Assembly (NCBI RefSeq): GCF_018069705.1
Contig: NZ_CP072943.1
Span: 186,001-250,000 of the forward strand
Direction of reading: 5' to 3'
DNA from: Aminithiophilus ramosus
GTDB taxonomy: Bacteria; Synergistota; Synergistia; Synergistales; Aminithiophilaceae
DNA length: 64,000 bases
In this document: positions 37,529-45,853 of the stretch, piece after piece
Position numbering within the stretch: the stretch's first letter is position 1
Layout of the letters: every line of letters starts with the position of its first letter
Made by a program: the position numbers and the translations under genes
Notes under the pieces: model-generated
What the model saw: only the letters and a program-made list of their open reading frames with translations
What the model was told of the DNA's origin: nothing
The model's database searches: none

Positions 37529-37669
37529 AGAAGTGACAGGGCCTCGCGGGAGGCCCTGTCACTTCTTCGGGGGGGGGTGGTGATGGGAACGTTCTGCCTT
37601 TCCTGCATGGGCAGAAGGAAAGAGGCAGAAAAGGAGGAGGGGACGGGATTTTGTTTGATCTCTCAAACT
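37529..37669 (-). ncRNA. Putative structured small RNA, copy 2
   Basis: This is a paralogue of copy 1 with the same order of elements: operator, CCTCCTTTTC (37637-37628), CTTTCCT/AGGAAAG hairpin, nine C, and a terminal 17-bp stem (37529-37566). Relative to copy 1 the stem carries A-T to G-C, T-A to C-G and G-C to A-T replacements that all keep pairing. The identical C-run and anti-Shine-Dalgarno segment suggest these are the active parts. Alternatively the units are duplicated attenuators. Confidence 0.6.
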
Positions 37670-37705
37670 AAGGAGAGTATAAAAGCCTCTCCCCCTTTCT
37701 GTCAA
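37650..37705 (-). promoter_or_regulatory. Promoter and operator of small RNA copy 2
   Basis: TTGACA (37705-37700), 18 bases, TATACT (37681-37676), then the operator at 37650-37671, identical in sequence to the one at 37203-37224. Confidence 0.8.
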
Positions 37706-37720
37706 GCCCCTTCCGACATG

Positions 37721-37748
37721 AAAACGGACCGAGTCGGTCCGGTTTTTC
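37721..37748. terminator. Bidirectional terminator upstream of small RNA copy 2
   Basis: CGGACC-GAGTC-GGTCCG (37725-37741) is flanked by AAAA on the left and GTTTTT on the right, so it can terminate transcription on both strands. It isolates the small-RNA promoter from the peptide-transporter region to its right. Confidence 0.7.
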
Positions 37749-38133
37749 TCCCGCTTTCGCAAAGAGAAAGAGGTGCGGCCCTTTCCTCCCGCCTCCCGGG
37801 AGGAGGTCCTGCCTGTGTCTTCTTCATAGGATGATGAAATTGCCTTTGAGACGATGATGAGGTAGAGTGAAAGCCCGGTCCCGAAATGTTGTGCATGTGA
37901 TAATGTTGTTCCGAATGAGGCGACGGAGGGGCGGAGATGGCCTTTCTCCGCGGGAGGACGCCTTCTCCCCGGCGGTTTTCGCGGCGAGTGGGGCCTCGCA
38001 AAAGAATCGAAGGTGCCTCGGACGGCGGAGGCGGGAGAGGAAGGGGGGCGACAAACGCTCGGAAGAAGAGGAGACGGACGCGCGTTGGCATCGGCACCGG
38101 AACGTTTTGCCTTTTTGCAGGGAGGGAATTGTC
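37749..38133. other. Upstream region of the oligopeptide transporter operon
   Basis: About 385 bases without a convincing gene. A weak promoter candidate (TTGCCT at 37840, 17 bases, TAGAGT at 37863) points towards the binding-protein gene. Otherwise nothing recognisable is seen. Confidence 0.3.
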
Positions 38134-39729
38134 ATGAAACGATCTGTCGTCCTGCTGCTTCTCGTCGCCCTTGTGGCTTTTGCCGTCTCGGCCCTTCCCG
38201 CGGCCGCGGCGGAGCAGGTCCTGACCTATAATCTGGCTCGGGAGCCCAAGACACTCAGCCCCATCATGAATGGCGATCTGATCGGCGGTTTTGTCATCGA
38301 GCACTGTTTCGAGGGGCTGCTCCGGGACCGCAACGGCGAGCTCGTTCCCGGCATCGCCCAGTCCTGGACCCTCTCGGAGGACGGCAAGACCTACACCTTC
38401 AAGCTCCGCGACGCCAAGTGGTCCGACGGCAAGCCCGTCCGCGCCCAGGACTTCGAATATTCCTGGCGGAAATCGCTCGACCCAGCAGTGGGCTCGGGGT
38501 ATGCCTTCATCTTCTACTACATCAAGGGCGGCGAGGCCTACTACAAGGGGGAGGGCAAGGCCGAGGACATCGCCATCTCCTGCCCCGACGACAAGACCCT
38601 CGTCGTGACCCTCGAGAATCCCACGCCCTACTTCCTCAATCTGGCGGCCTTCATGGTCTTCATGCCCGTCCGGGAGGACATCGTCGAGAAGGCCCCCGAC
38701 AACTGGGCCCGCTCCGTCGAGACCTACATCTGCAACGGCCCCTACAAGATGACCACCTTCAGGCCCGACCTCGTCGTCCTCGAGAAGAATCCCGAGTACT
38801 GGGACGCCGCCAACGTCAAGCTGTCGCGCATCGACGCCGTCGTCATCCCCGAGCACTCGACGGAGCTGACGGCCTTCGAAAACGGCGAGCTCGACATCAT
38901 GGAGAACATTCCCCTCCAGGAGCTGCCCCGCGTCTCCAAGATGGAGGGCTACGTGGCCTATCCGCGGATCGTCTCCTTCTTCTACACGGTCAACACGGAG
39001 CGCAAGCCCTTCGACGACGTGCGCGTCCGCAAGGCCCTGGCCCTGGCCATCGACCGCAAGGCCATCGTCGAGAAGGTGCGCCAGAGCTCGGAAATCCCGG
39101 CCTGCGGCCTCGTCCCCGAGGGGTTGAAGGACAGCACGGGCGCCGATTTCAGCCGCAAAGCGGGTGACTTCGGCCTCGATCCCGAGGGGAAGGCCAAACC
39201 GGAGGAGGCCCGGAAGCTTCTGGCCGAGGCGGGCTATCCCGAGGGAAAGGGCTTCCCCAAGTTCACCCTCCTCTACAACACGGCCGACGACCACAAGGCC
39301 CTGGCCGAGGCCGTCCAGGAGATGTGGCGGAAGACGCTCGGCATCGACGTGGAGCTGGGCAACCAGGAGTGGCAGGTCTACGCCAGCACGCGCCGCGAAG
39401 GGAACTACGACGTGGGGCGGGGCAACTGGTGGGGCGACTACCCCGATCCCATGACCTTCCTCGAAATGTTCACCACCGGCGCCGGGACGAACTGGCCCCG
39501 CTGGAACAACGCCGAGTACGACGACCTGATCCAGCAGGTCCGCCGGCTCTCGGGAACGGCCCGCGACGAGGCCATGTACAAGGCCTACGCGCTCTTCATG
39601 GAGGACATGCCCATTCTGCCCCTCTTCTATCCCGTCGACGACAGCGTCATCCCTCCCTACGTGAAGGGCCTGGAGCGGACCATGATGGGCAGCTGGTACA
39701 TGGGGAACATCGTCATCGACGATCATTGA
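38134..39729 (+). CDS. Oligopeptide-binding protein (SBP_bac_5, OppA/MppA-like)
   Basis: The 531-residue protein has a signal peptide (VVLLLLVALVAFAVSALPAAAA) and the OppA pattern: LREPKTLSPI-like start (LAREPKTLSPIMNGD), CFEGLLRDRNGELVPGIAQSW, FEYSWRKSLDP, ICNGPYKM, RKALALAIDRKAIVEKV and WWGDYPDPMTFLEMF. It binds peptides in the periplasm. The genes that follow all act on murein peptides, so the ligand may be L-Ala-D-Glu-containing peptides, as for MppA, but this is inferred from context. Confidence 0.9.
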   Translation: MKRSVVLLLLVALVAFAVSALPAAAAEQVLTYNLAREPKTLSPIMNGDLIGGFVIEHCFEGLLRDRNGELVPGIAQSWTLSEDGKTYTFKLRDAKWSDGKPVRAQDFEYSWRKSLDPAVGSGYAFIFYYIKGGEAYYKGEGKAEDIAISCPDDKTLVVTLENPTPYFLNLAAFMVFMPVREDIVEKAPDNWARSVETYICNGPYKMTTFRPDLVVLEKNPEYWDAANVKLSRIDAVVIPEHSTELTAFENGELDIMENIPLQELPRVSKMEGYVAYPRIVSFFYTVNTERKPFDDVRVRKALALAIDRKAIVEKVRQSSEIPACGLVPEGLKDSTGADFSRKAGDFGLDPEGKAKPEEARKLLAEAGYPEGKGFPKFTLLYNTADDHKALAEAVQEMWRKTLGIDVELGNQEWQVYASTRREGNYDVGRGNWWGDYPDPMTFLEMFTTGAGTNWPRWNNAEYDDLIQQVRRLSGTARDEAMYKAYALFMEDMPILPLFYPVDDSVIPPYVKGLERTMMGSWYMGNIVIDDH

Positions 39730-39751
39730 ACGCTCTCGGTCGGGCTCTTCG

Positions 39752-39792
39752 CCCGTCCCCTCCCCCTCCGAGCCGGAGGGGGAGGGGACGGG
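39752..39792 (+). terminator. Hairpin after the oligopeptide-binding protein gene
   Basis: A 19-bp GC-rich stem (arm beginning CCCGTCCCC) with loop AGC lies 23 bases after the stop codon. A weak T-run (CCTTTTCC) follows 9 bases later. It probably stops or pauses part of the transcription before the permease genes. Confidence 0.7.
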
Positions 39793-39860
39793 CACCCGGC
39801 CTTTTCCCTGATCTGTCCGGGCGGAGCCCCCGACGCTTCCGCCGAGGAGGAGGGACTGCC

Positions 39861-40781
39861 GTGACGCGCTTTCTGTTCAATCGCTTGATTTCCGTTCTGC
39901 TCACCATCTGGGCCGTAGTGACCGTGACCTTTCTCATGATGCATGCCGTGCCGGGCGGTCCCTTCCAGCAGGAGAGGCAGCTCCCCGACGCCGTGATCCG
40001 GGCCCTGGAGGCCAAGTATCATCTCGACGATCCCCTGCCGAAGCAGTATCTGGACTACCTCAAGGGGATCGTGACCTGGGATCTGGGCCCCTCCTTCCAG
40101 AAGGTGGGCGTCTCCGTCGAGGAGATGATCGGTCAGAGTTTTCCCGTCTCCATGAGGCTGGGTCTCCTCGCCGTGGCCGGCGTTCTCCTCCTGGGCGTCC
40201 CCCTGGGCGTCCTCGCCGCCGTGCGCAGCGGAAGGGCCTCCGATCAGTTCATCCGCTTCCTGGCCACCTTGGGCCAGACCATCCCCAGCTTCGTCCTGGC
40301 CACCCTCCTCATCTACGTCTTCAGCGCCAGGCTGAGGTGGTTTCCCTCCTTCGGCCTGCGCACCTGGAAACACTATGTCCTTCCCGTTGTGGCCCTCGGG
40401 GGCTACTCCCTCTCCTTCGTCCTCCGCCTCACCCGGTCGAGCATGCTCGAGGTGCTCCAGCAGGACTACATCCGGACGGCCCGGGCCAAGGGCGTCTCGG
40501 AAGGCTCCGTCGTCTTCCGCCATGCCCTCCGGAACGCCCTCATCCCCGTCGTCACCTATATCGGCCCCCTCATCGCCTCGGTCATCACCGGCTCTTTCGT
40601 CGTCGAGAAGATCTTCGCCATTCCCGGAATGGGCAAGTTCTTCGTCGAAAGCGTCACCGATCGGGACTACACGGTCCTCATGGGGCTCACTCTCTTTCAG
40701 TCCATCCTTCTCTGCGCCGCCATTCTCGCCGTCGATCTCCTCTACGGCTTCCTCGATCCCCGGATCAAGGTCGGAAAGTGA
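39861..40781 (+). CDS. Peptide ABC transporter permease (OppB/DppB-type)
   Basis: The 306-residue permease starts with GTG at 39861 (MTRFLFNRLISVLLTIWAVV) after GAGGAGGAGG. It has six probable membrane spans, the periplasmic loop typical of OppB and the EAA loop (IRTARAKGVSEGSVVFRHALRNALIP). It pairs with the next permease. Confidence 0.9.
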   Translation: MTRFLFNRLISVLLTIWAVVTVTFLMMHAVPGGPFQQERQLPDAVIRALEAKYHLDDPLPKQYLDYLKGIVTWDLGPSFQKVGVSVEEMIGQSFPVSMRLGLLAVAGVLLLGVPLGVLAAVRSGRASDQFIRFLATLGQTIPSFVLATLLIYVFSARLRWFPSFGLRTWKHYVLPVVALGGYSLSFVLRLTRSSMLEVLQQDYIRTARAKGVSEGSVVFRHALRNALIPVVTYIGPLIASVITGSFVVEKIFAIPGMGKFFVESVTDRDYTVLMGLTLFQSILLCAAILAVDLLYGFLDPRIKVGK

Positions 40782-40795
40782 GGCGATTCCCACTC

Positions 40796-41755
40796 ATGAC
40801 CTCCCCGTCCCCTTTCTGCCGGCCTGCGGAAGCTTCCGACGGAAGGATCTCCTCCTCCCTCTGGGAGCCCCTTCCCGCCTCGGAACAGCAGGGAGAGCGC
40901 ATCGGACGTCCCAGTCTCACCTACCTTCAGGACGCCTGGCGGCGTTTCCGCCGCAACCCGACGGCCCTCTTCGGCCTCGTGCTGCTGGCCCTCGTTTTCT
41001 CCTTTTCCCTTCTCGGGCCTCTCCTGTCGAACCACTCCTACCGGGAGCAGGATCTGGACCGGGCCTACGAGTTCCCCAGCGCCGAACACTGGTTCGGAAC
41101 GGACGCCCACGGCCGAGACCTCTTCGTCCGCGTCATGATGGGCGGACGGATCTCCCTCCTCGTCGGCATCATCGCCACGGCGACGAGCTGCGTCATCGGC
41201 GTCCTCTACGGAGGCTTTTCGGGTTTCATGGGGGGACGCTGGGACAATCTGCTCATGCGCATCGTCGACGTGGCCTCGACCATTCCCCTCATGCTCTATT
41301 CGATTCTGCTCATGGTCCTTCTCGGCACGGGGCTTCACAACATCCTCATCGCCCTGGGGCTCGTCTACTGGGTCGGCATGGTCCGCATCGTCCGCGGTCA
41401 GGTCCTCTCCCTGAAGGAACAGGAGTTTGTCCTCGCCGCCCGCGTCCTGGGTGCCGGGCAATGGCGTCTTCTCACGCGCCATCTCATCCCCAACGCCATG
41501 GGGCCCATCCTGGTGACGGCCACGATGATGATTCCCGGCGCCATCTTCACCGAGTCCTTCCTGAGCTTCATCGGCATCGGCATCTCGGCGCCCATGGCCT
41601 CCTGGGGCTCCCTCTGCTCCGACGCCCTGGGAGGACTCCGCTCCTACCCCTACCAGCTCTTCTTCCCGGCGGCGTCGATCTGCGTCACCATGCTGGGCTT
41701 CAACTTCGTCGGCGACGGCCTCCGGGACGCCCTCGACCCGCGGCTGCGCAAGTGA
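40796..41755 (+). CDS. Peptide ABC transporter permease (OppC/DppC-type)
   Basis: The 319-residue permease has a long cytoplasmic N-terminus with the OppC motif SLTYLQDAWRRFRRNP, the segment FGTDAHGRDLFVRVMMGGR, and an EAA loop (LAARVLGAGQWRLLTRHLIPN). Start at ATG 40796, 14 bases after the preceding stop. About six membrane spans. Confidence 0.9.
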   Translation: MTSPSPFCRPAEASDGRISSSLWEPLPASEQQGERIGRPSLTYLQDAWRRFRRNPTALFGLVLLALVFSFSLLGPLLSNHSYREQDLDRAYEFPSAEHWFGTDAHGRDLFVRVMMGGRISLLVGIIATATSCVIGVLYGGFSGFMGGRWDNLLMRIVDVASTIPLMLYSILLMVLLGTGLHNILIALGLVYWVGMVRIVRGQVLSLKEQEFVLAARVLGAGQWRLLTRHLIPNAMGPILVTATMMIPGAIFTESFLSFIGIGISAPMASWGSLCSDALGGLRSYPYQLFFPAASICVTMLGFNFVGDGLRDALDPRLRK

Positions 41756-41768
41756 GGAGGGAGAGCCG

Positions 41769-42887
41769 ATGACGGACGTCGATGCAGGACGGGCGATACG
41801 GTCTCTCCCTTCGGACGAGGCCTCTCTTTCGGGAGGCGCGGCGCCCGAGCTCCTGCGCCTCGAAGATCTCCACACCTCCTTTTTTACCCACGTGGGGGAG
41901 GTGAAGGCCCTGCGGGGCATCGACTTCTCCCTCCGCGAGGGAGAGGCCTTCGGCATCGTGGGCGAGTCGGGCAGCGGCAAAAGCGTCACCTCCCTCTCCA
42001 TCCTCCGCCTCCTTCCCTACCCGGGGCGGGTCACGAAGGGACGGCTCCTCTTCCGAGGCGAAGATCTTCTCGCCAAGAGCGAAAGGGAGATGCGCTCCCT
42101 CCGGGGCGACGACCTGACCATGATCTTTCAGGATCCCATGACCTCTCTCAATCCCGTCTTCACCGTAGGGGAACAGATCGTCGAGGTCCTGCGCCTCCAC
42201 AGGAAGATCTCGAAGAAAGAGGCCTGGGACAGGGCCGTCGAGGGACTTCGCCTCGTGGGGATTCCCTCCCCGGAAAAACGCGTTCGCCATTACCCCCATC
42301 AGTTCAGCGGCGGCATGCGCCAGAGGGTCATGATCGCCATGGCCCTTGCCTGCGAGCCGGCCCTCCTCATCGCCGACGAGCCGACGACGGCCCTGGACGT
42401 GACCATCCAGGCCCAGATGCTGGACCTCATGAACGACCTCCGCGCGAAGATCGGAACGGCCATCATCCTCATAACCCACGATCTGGCCGTCGTCTCCGAG
42501 GTCTGCTCGCGCATTCTCGTCATGTACGGCGGCCAGGTCATGGAGGAGGCCTCGGCCGACGAGCTCTTCGCCGAGCCTCTCCATCCCTACACGATCGGAC
42601 TCCTCCGGGCCATTCCGGGCTCGGGCCGGGGAGCGGGGCACCGGCTGGTCCCCATTCCGGGCACGCCGCCCGACCTCCTTCTTCCCCCTCGGGGCTGTCC
42701 CTTCGTCGAGCGCTGTCCTCTGGCCCTGCGCATCTGCCGCGAGCGGCCGCCGCGGCTTTACCTGCCCAAAGAAGGACGAAGGGTGGCCTGCTGGCTTCAC
42801 GACGAAGGCGCATCGGACGGGGCCCGGTCGAGGCTGGCGGCCGCGCGTGACGGAGCGGCCCTGACGCCGGAGGAGGTGATCCGATGA
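41769..42887 (+). CDS. Peptide ABC transporter ATPase (OppD/DppD-type)
   Basis: The 372-residue ATPase has Walker [10 protein letters not shown] (about residue 64), [31 protein letters not shown] and the C-terminal oligo_HPY region with cysteines ([15 protein letters not shown]), which in this family can bind an Fe-S cluster. It ends by overlapping the start of the next ATPase (ATGA). Confidence 0.92.
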   Translation: MTDVDAGRAIRSLPSDEASLSGGAAPELLRLEDLHTSFFTHVGEVKALRGIDFSLREGEAFGIVGESGSGKSVTSLSILRLLPYPGRVTKGRLLFRGEDLLAKSEREMRSLRGDDLTMIFQDPMTSLNPVFTVGEQIVEVLRLHRKISKKEAWDRAVEGLRLVGIPSPEKRVRHYPHQFSGGMRQRVMIAMALACEPALLIADEPTTALDVTIQAQMLDLMNDLRAKIGTAIILITHDLAVVSEVCSRILVMYGGQVMEEASADELFAEPLHPYTIGLLRAIPGSGRGAGHRLVPIPGTPPDLLLPPRGCPFVERCPLALRICRERPPRLYLPKEGRRVACWLHDEGASDGARSRLAAARDGAALTPEEVIR

Positions 42888-43927
42888 ACTCGACCGAGAC
42901 GTTCCGGAGCAGCGAGGTCGGCTCCCCGGTCACGGACGGAAGAGGGATTGGGGGGGAGCGCCCTCTTCTGGAGGTAAAGGGGCTGACGAAGCACTTCAGC
43001 GTCGAGCGCGAGGGGTGGTTCGCCCGGCCCCGCACCCTTCGGGCCGTCGACGGCGTCACTTTCTTCATCCGCCGAGGCGAGACGCTGGGCCTCGTGGGCG
43101 AGTCGGGCTGCGGCAAGTCGACGACGGGTCGCGTCATCGTCCGCCTCTACGACGCCACGGCCGGCGAAGTCCGCTTCGACGGCGTCGACGTGACGGCCCT
43201 CTCCGAGGGGGCCTTCAAGCCCTACAGGCGCCGGATGCAGATGATCTTTCAGGATCCCTACGCCTCCCTCAACCCCCGCATGACCGTCGGCGACATCATC
43301 GGCGAGCCTCTCGACATCCACGATCTGGCAAGAGGAAGGGAGCGTCTCGATCGCGTCCACGATCTTCTCGACCGGGTGGGGCTCAACCCCGACCACGCCA
43401 TGCGTTACCCTCACGAGTTCAGCGGAGGCCAGCGCCAGCGCATCGGCATCGCTCGGGCCCTCGCCGTCGATCCCCAGTTCATCGTCTGCGACGAGCCCAT
43501 CTCGGCCCTGGACGTCTCCATTCAGGCCCAGGTGGTCAACATGCTCGAGGACCTGCGGGAGCAGTTCGGCCTGACCTACCTTTTCATCGCCCACGATCTC
43601 TCCATGGTCCGCCATCTGGCCGACCGGGTGGGCGTCATGTACCTGGGACGCCTCGTCGAGGTGGCCCGGAAGGAGGAACTCTACAGCAACCCCCAGCACC
43701 CCTACACCCAGGCCCTTCTCTCGGCCATTCCCGCCATAGGGGGCAGACGGAGAGGGGGGAGCCGGATCGTCCTCGAAGGGGACGTGCCCAGCCCTCTCGA
43801 TCCTCCCTCGGGGTGCGCCTTCCGGACACGGTGTCGCCATGCCAGTCCCCGCTGCGCCGAAAGGTCGCCGGGGCTGGCCGAAATTGCCTCACTGCACTAC
43901 GTCGCCTGCTGGCTTCATGAGACCTAG
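42884..43927 (+). CDS. Peptide ABC transporter ATPase (OppF/DppF-type)
   Basis: The 347-residue ATPase has Walker [10 protein letters not shown] (about residue 75), [30 protein letters not shown] and a C-terminal oligo_HPY segment ([15 protein letters not shown]). Together with the previous gene it drives the transporter. A 174-base gap follows before the murein-peptide enzymes. Confidence 0.92.
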   Translation: MNSTETFRSSEVGSPVTDGRGIGGERPLLEVKGLTKHFSVEREGWFARPRTLRAVDGVTFFIRRGETLGLVGESGCGKSTTGRVIVRLYDATAGEVRFDGVDVTALSEGAFKPYRRRMQMIFQDPYASLNPRMTVGDIIGEPLDIHDLARGRERLDRVHDLLDRVGLNPDHAMRYPHEFSGGQRQRIGIARALAVDPQFIVCDEPISALDVSIQAQVVNMLEDLREQFGLTYLFIAHDLSMVRHLADRVGVMYLGRLVEVARKEELYSNPQHPYTQALLSAIPAIGGRRRGGSRIVLEGDVPSPLDPPSGCAFRTRCRHASPRCAERSPGLAEIASLHYVACWLHET

Positions 43928-44101
43928 GCGGGGCGATCCGCTGCGGGGCCGGAGCGTCGCCGCCAGGTCGCGGCGACCCTTCGGCTGTCGGAGGGGATCT
44001 GCCCCGGCACGACGGCAGAGGCCGGAAAAAAGGGGCGTCCTCTTTTGCGTCCGTCAGAGAGGCCCGGTTTTCCCGAGGATCGGGACAAAGGAGAGGAAAC
44101 G

Positions 44102-44935
44102 ATGGACGGGAGATGGATCGAGGAGAGATGTGCCGCCTGCGGAGGCACGACGGCGGTGTTGTTGCGGAACGTGAAGGAGGGCAGAACGCTTTTCGGCCGT
44201 AACGCCCACAGGGAAATGGCGGCGGCGAGCACGATCAAGGTTCTCCTGCTGGAGGCGCTCCTGGAGGAGAAGGTCTCCTGGCGGGAGACGATCGCTCCCC
44301 GCGCGGAGGAGAAGGTCCCCTACAGCCTGGTCTCGCTTCTGGACAATCCCCTCTGGTCCGTCGGCGACCTGGCCCGCCTCATGATCCTCGACAGCGACAA
44401 CACGGCCACGAACCTTCTCGTCGACCGCCTGGGCATGGAGAGGATCAACGGGGCGGCCGTCTCCCTGGGGCTCGAGGGCACCCGTTTCCGCCGGAAAATG
44501 ATGGATCTCGACGCCGCCCGGGCCGGAAGGGAGAACGTCACGACCCTCTCCGACCAGGCCCGCCTCTACGAAAGCCTCTATGCCCTTTCGCGGGGTCTTC
44601 CCTTCGAGGCCGCCGACGGGGAGAGGACGACGACGGCCGAGCCCTGGGGAGGGAGAGAGGGGGCCTGCCGGGCCCTCGACATCCTCCTCCACGTTCGGGC
44701 CAACGCCATGCTTCTGCGTTATTTCACCGAAGAGGAGTGCCCCCTGGCCCACAAGCCCGGCGGCCTTCCCTACGCCCAGCACGAGGCGGGTATTTTCTTC
44801 CCCGACCCCCCCGACGGGGTGCCCTATTTCTTCGGCGTCTTCACCACCGGTCTTCCCGAGCCGGAGGCGAAGGAGCTCATCGGGCGCCTGTCGCGTTACG
44901 TCTACGAGACGAGAAAGGAGTGGCTCCATGACTGA
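44102..44935 (+). CDS. Class A beta-lactamase-fold serine hydrolase
   Basis: The 277-residue protein has the SxxK motif STIK (about residues 43-46), the SDN motif (LILDSDNTATNLLVDRLG, about 99-101) and a third-box equivalent HKPGG, with no signal peptide. It is therefore a cytoplasmic penicillin-binding-type hydrolase, not an exported beta-lactamase. In an operon with an NlpC/P60 peptidase and a dipeptide epimerase it is likely to cleave D-amino-acid bonds of imported murein peptides, in the place usually held by an LD-carboxypeptidase. Start ATG 44102 follows GGAGAGG. Confidence 0.8.
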   Translation: MDGRWIEERCAACGGTTAVLLRNVKEGRTLFGRNAHREMAAASTIKVLLLEALLEEKVSWRETIAPRAEEKVPYSLVSLLDNPLWSVGDLARLMILDSDNTATNLLVDRLGMERINGAAVSLGLEGTRFRRKMMDLDAARAGRENVTTLSDQARLYESLYALSRGLPFEAADGERTTTAEPWGGREGACRALDILLHVRANAMLLRYFTEEECPLAHKPGGLPYAQHEAGIFFPDPPDGVPYFFGVFTTGLPEPEAKELIGRLSRYVYETRKEWLHD

Positions 44936-45731
44936 CGCCGTCATCGGTCTTCCCCTCTGCACCCTCTATGTCGAGGCCCGGGAGGGGAGCGAGGTGGCCG
45001 ACGAAGTCCTCCACGGCATGAGCGTCACCGTTCTTGGCTCGGAGGAAGAGTGGCTTCACCTTCGCACGTCCTACCGCTACGAGGGATTCGCCCGCCGCGA
45101 GGCTGTCCTGAAACCCTCTCCCGACGGATGGGCCGAAAGGGCCCGCTCCGTCGTCATCGCCCCCTTCGCCGACGTCATGGACGGCCCCGCCTACAGGAAC
45201 ACGATCGTGACGACTCTCCCCCGAGGGGCCCGGCTCCTTCAGGGGGCTGCCGTCGAGGCCGACGGTCAGTGGTCTCCCGTCGCTCTGGCCGACGGAAGGG
45301 AGGGCTTCGTCCGCTCCACCTCCCTCCGTTCCCTGCGGACCTGGAACGAAGTCGACGAAGAGCGGACGCGGGAGCGCCTCGTCGAGGACGCCCTTCTCTA
45401 TCGAGGCACCCAGTACCGGTGGGGAGGCAAGACGCCTCAGGGCATCGACTGCTCGGGCCTCTGCTCCATGGCCTACCTCCTCAACGGCCTGGCCATCTAC
45501 CGCGACGCCGCCATCAGGGAGGGCTTTCCCGTCAGGCCCGTCGCCGCCGAAAAAGCGCGCAGGGGCGATCTGATCTTCTGGCCCGGCCATGTGGGCCTCT
45601 ACCTCGGCGAGGGGCGGTACGTCCACTCGACGGGCTTTTCCGGCGCCGTCGTCGAAAACTCTCTCCTCCCCGGCGACGGGTACCGCGACGACCTGGCCCG
45701 CTCCGTCTCGGCCTGGGGAAGCGTCTTCTGA
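44928..45731 (+). CDS. NlpC/P60 peptidase with SH3 domains (YkfC-like)
   Basis: The 267-residue protein overlaps the previous gene by 8 bases. Two SH3b-like segments fill about residues 1-140, followed by the NlpC/P60 core: YRGTQYRWGGKTPQGIDCSGLCSM (catalytic Cys about 181), GDLIFWPGHVGLYLG (His) and YVHST. This family includes YkfC, a gamma-D-glutamyl-L-diamino acid endopeptidase that releases L-Ala-D-Glu. No signal peptide is seen, in agreement with cytoplasmic recycling. Confidence 0.9.
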   Translation: MTDAVIGLPLCTLYVEAREGSEVADEVLHGMSVTVLGSEEEWLHLRTSYRYEGFARREAVLKPSPDGWAERARSVVIAPFADVMDGPAYRNTIVTTLPRGARLLQGAAVEADGQWSPVALADGREGFVRSTSLRSLRTWNEVDEERTRERLVEDALLYRGTQYRWGGKTPQGIDCSGLCSMAYLLNGLAIYRDAAIREGFPVRPVAAEKARRGDLIFWPGHVGLYLGEGRYVHSTGFSGAVVENSLLPGDGYRDDLARSVSAWGSVF

Positions 45732-45853
45732 TCCGATCGGGGTTTTTCCCCTCGGCCACAAGAGACCTTCCGCAGGGCTCTTCCCCGCCGGGTCTTCCGA
45801 CGGCGGAGAAGGGCCGACGAAGCAGCAAAAGACACATGAAGGAGGGTCGCGCC

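Noticed and set aside
37264-37608. Minus-strand frame of 114 codons, and a related frame at 36900-37160, both starting MQERQNVPITTPPRRS
   Set aside because: The shared start lies inside the small-RNA repeat and has no ribosome site, and the two frames diverge completely after it. The Pro/Ala-rich rest of the 37264 frame has acceptable codons, so a degraded gene is possible but not supported.
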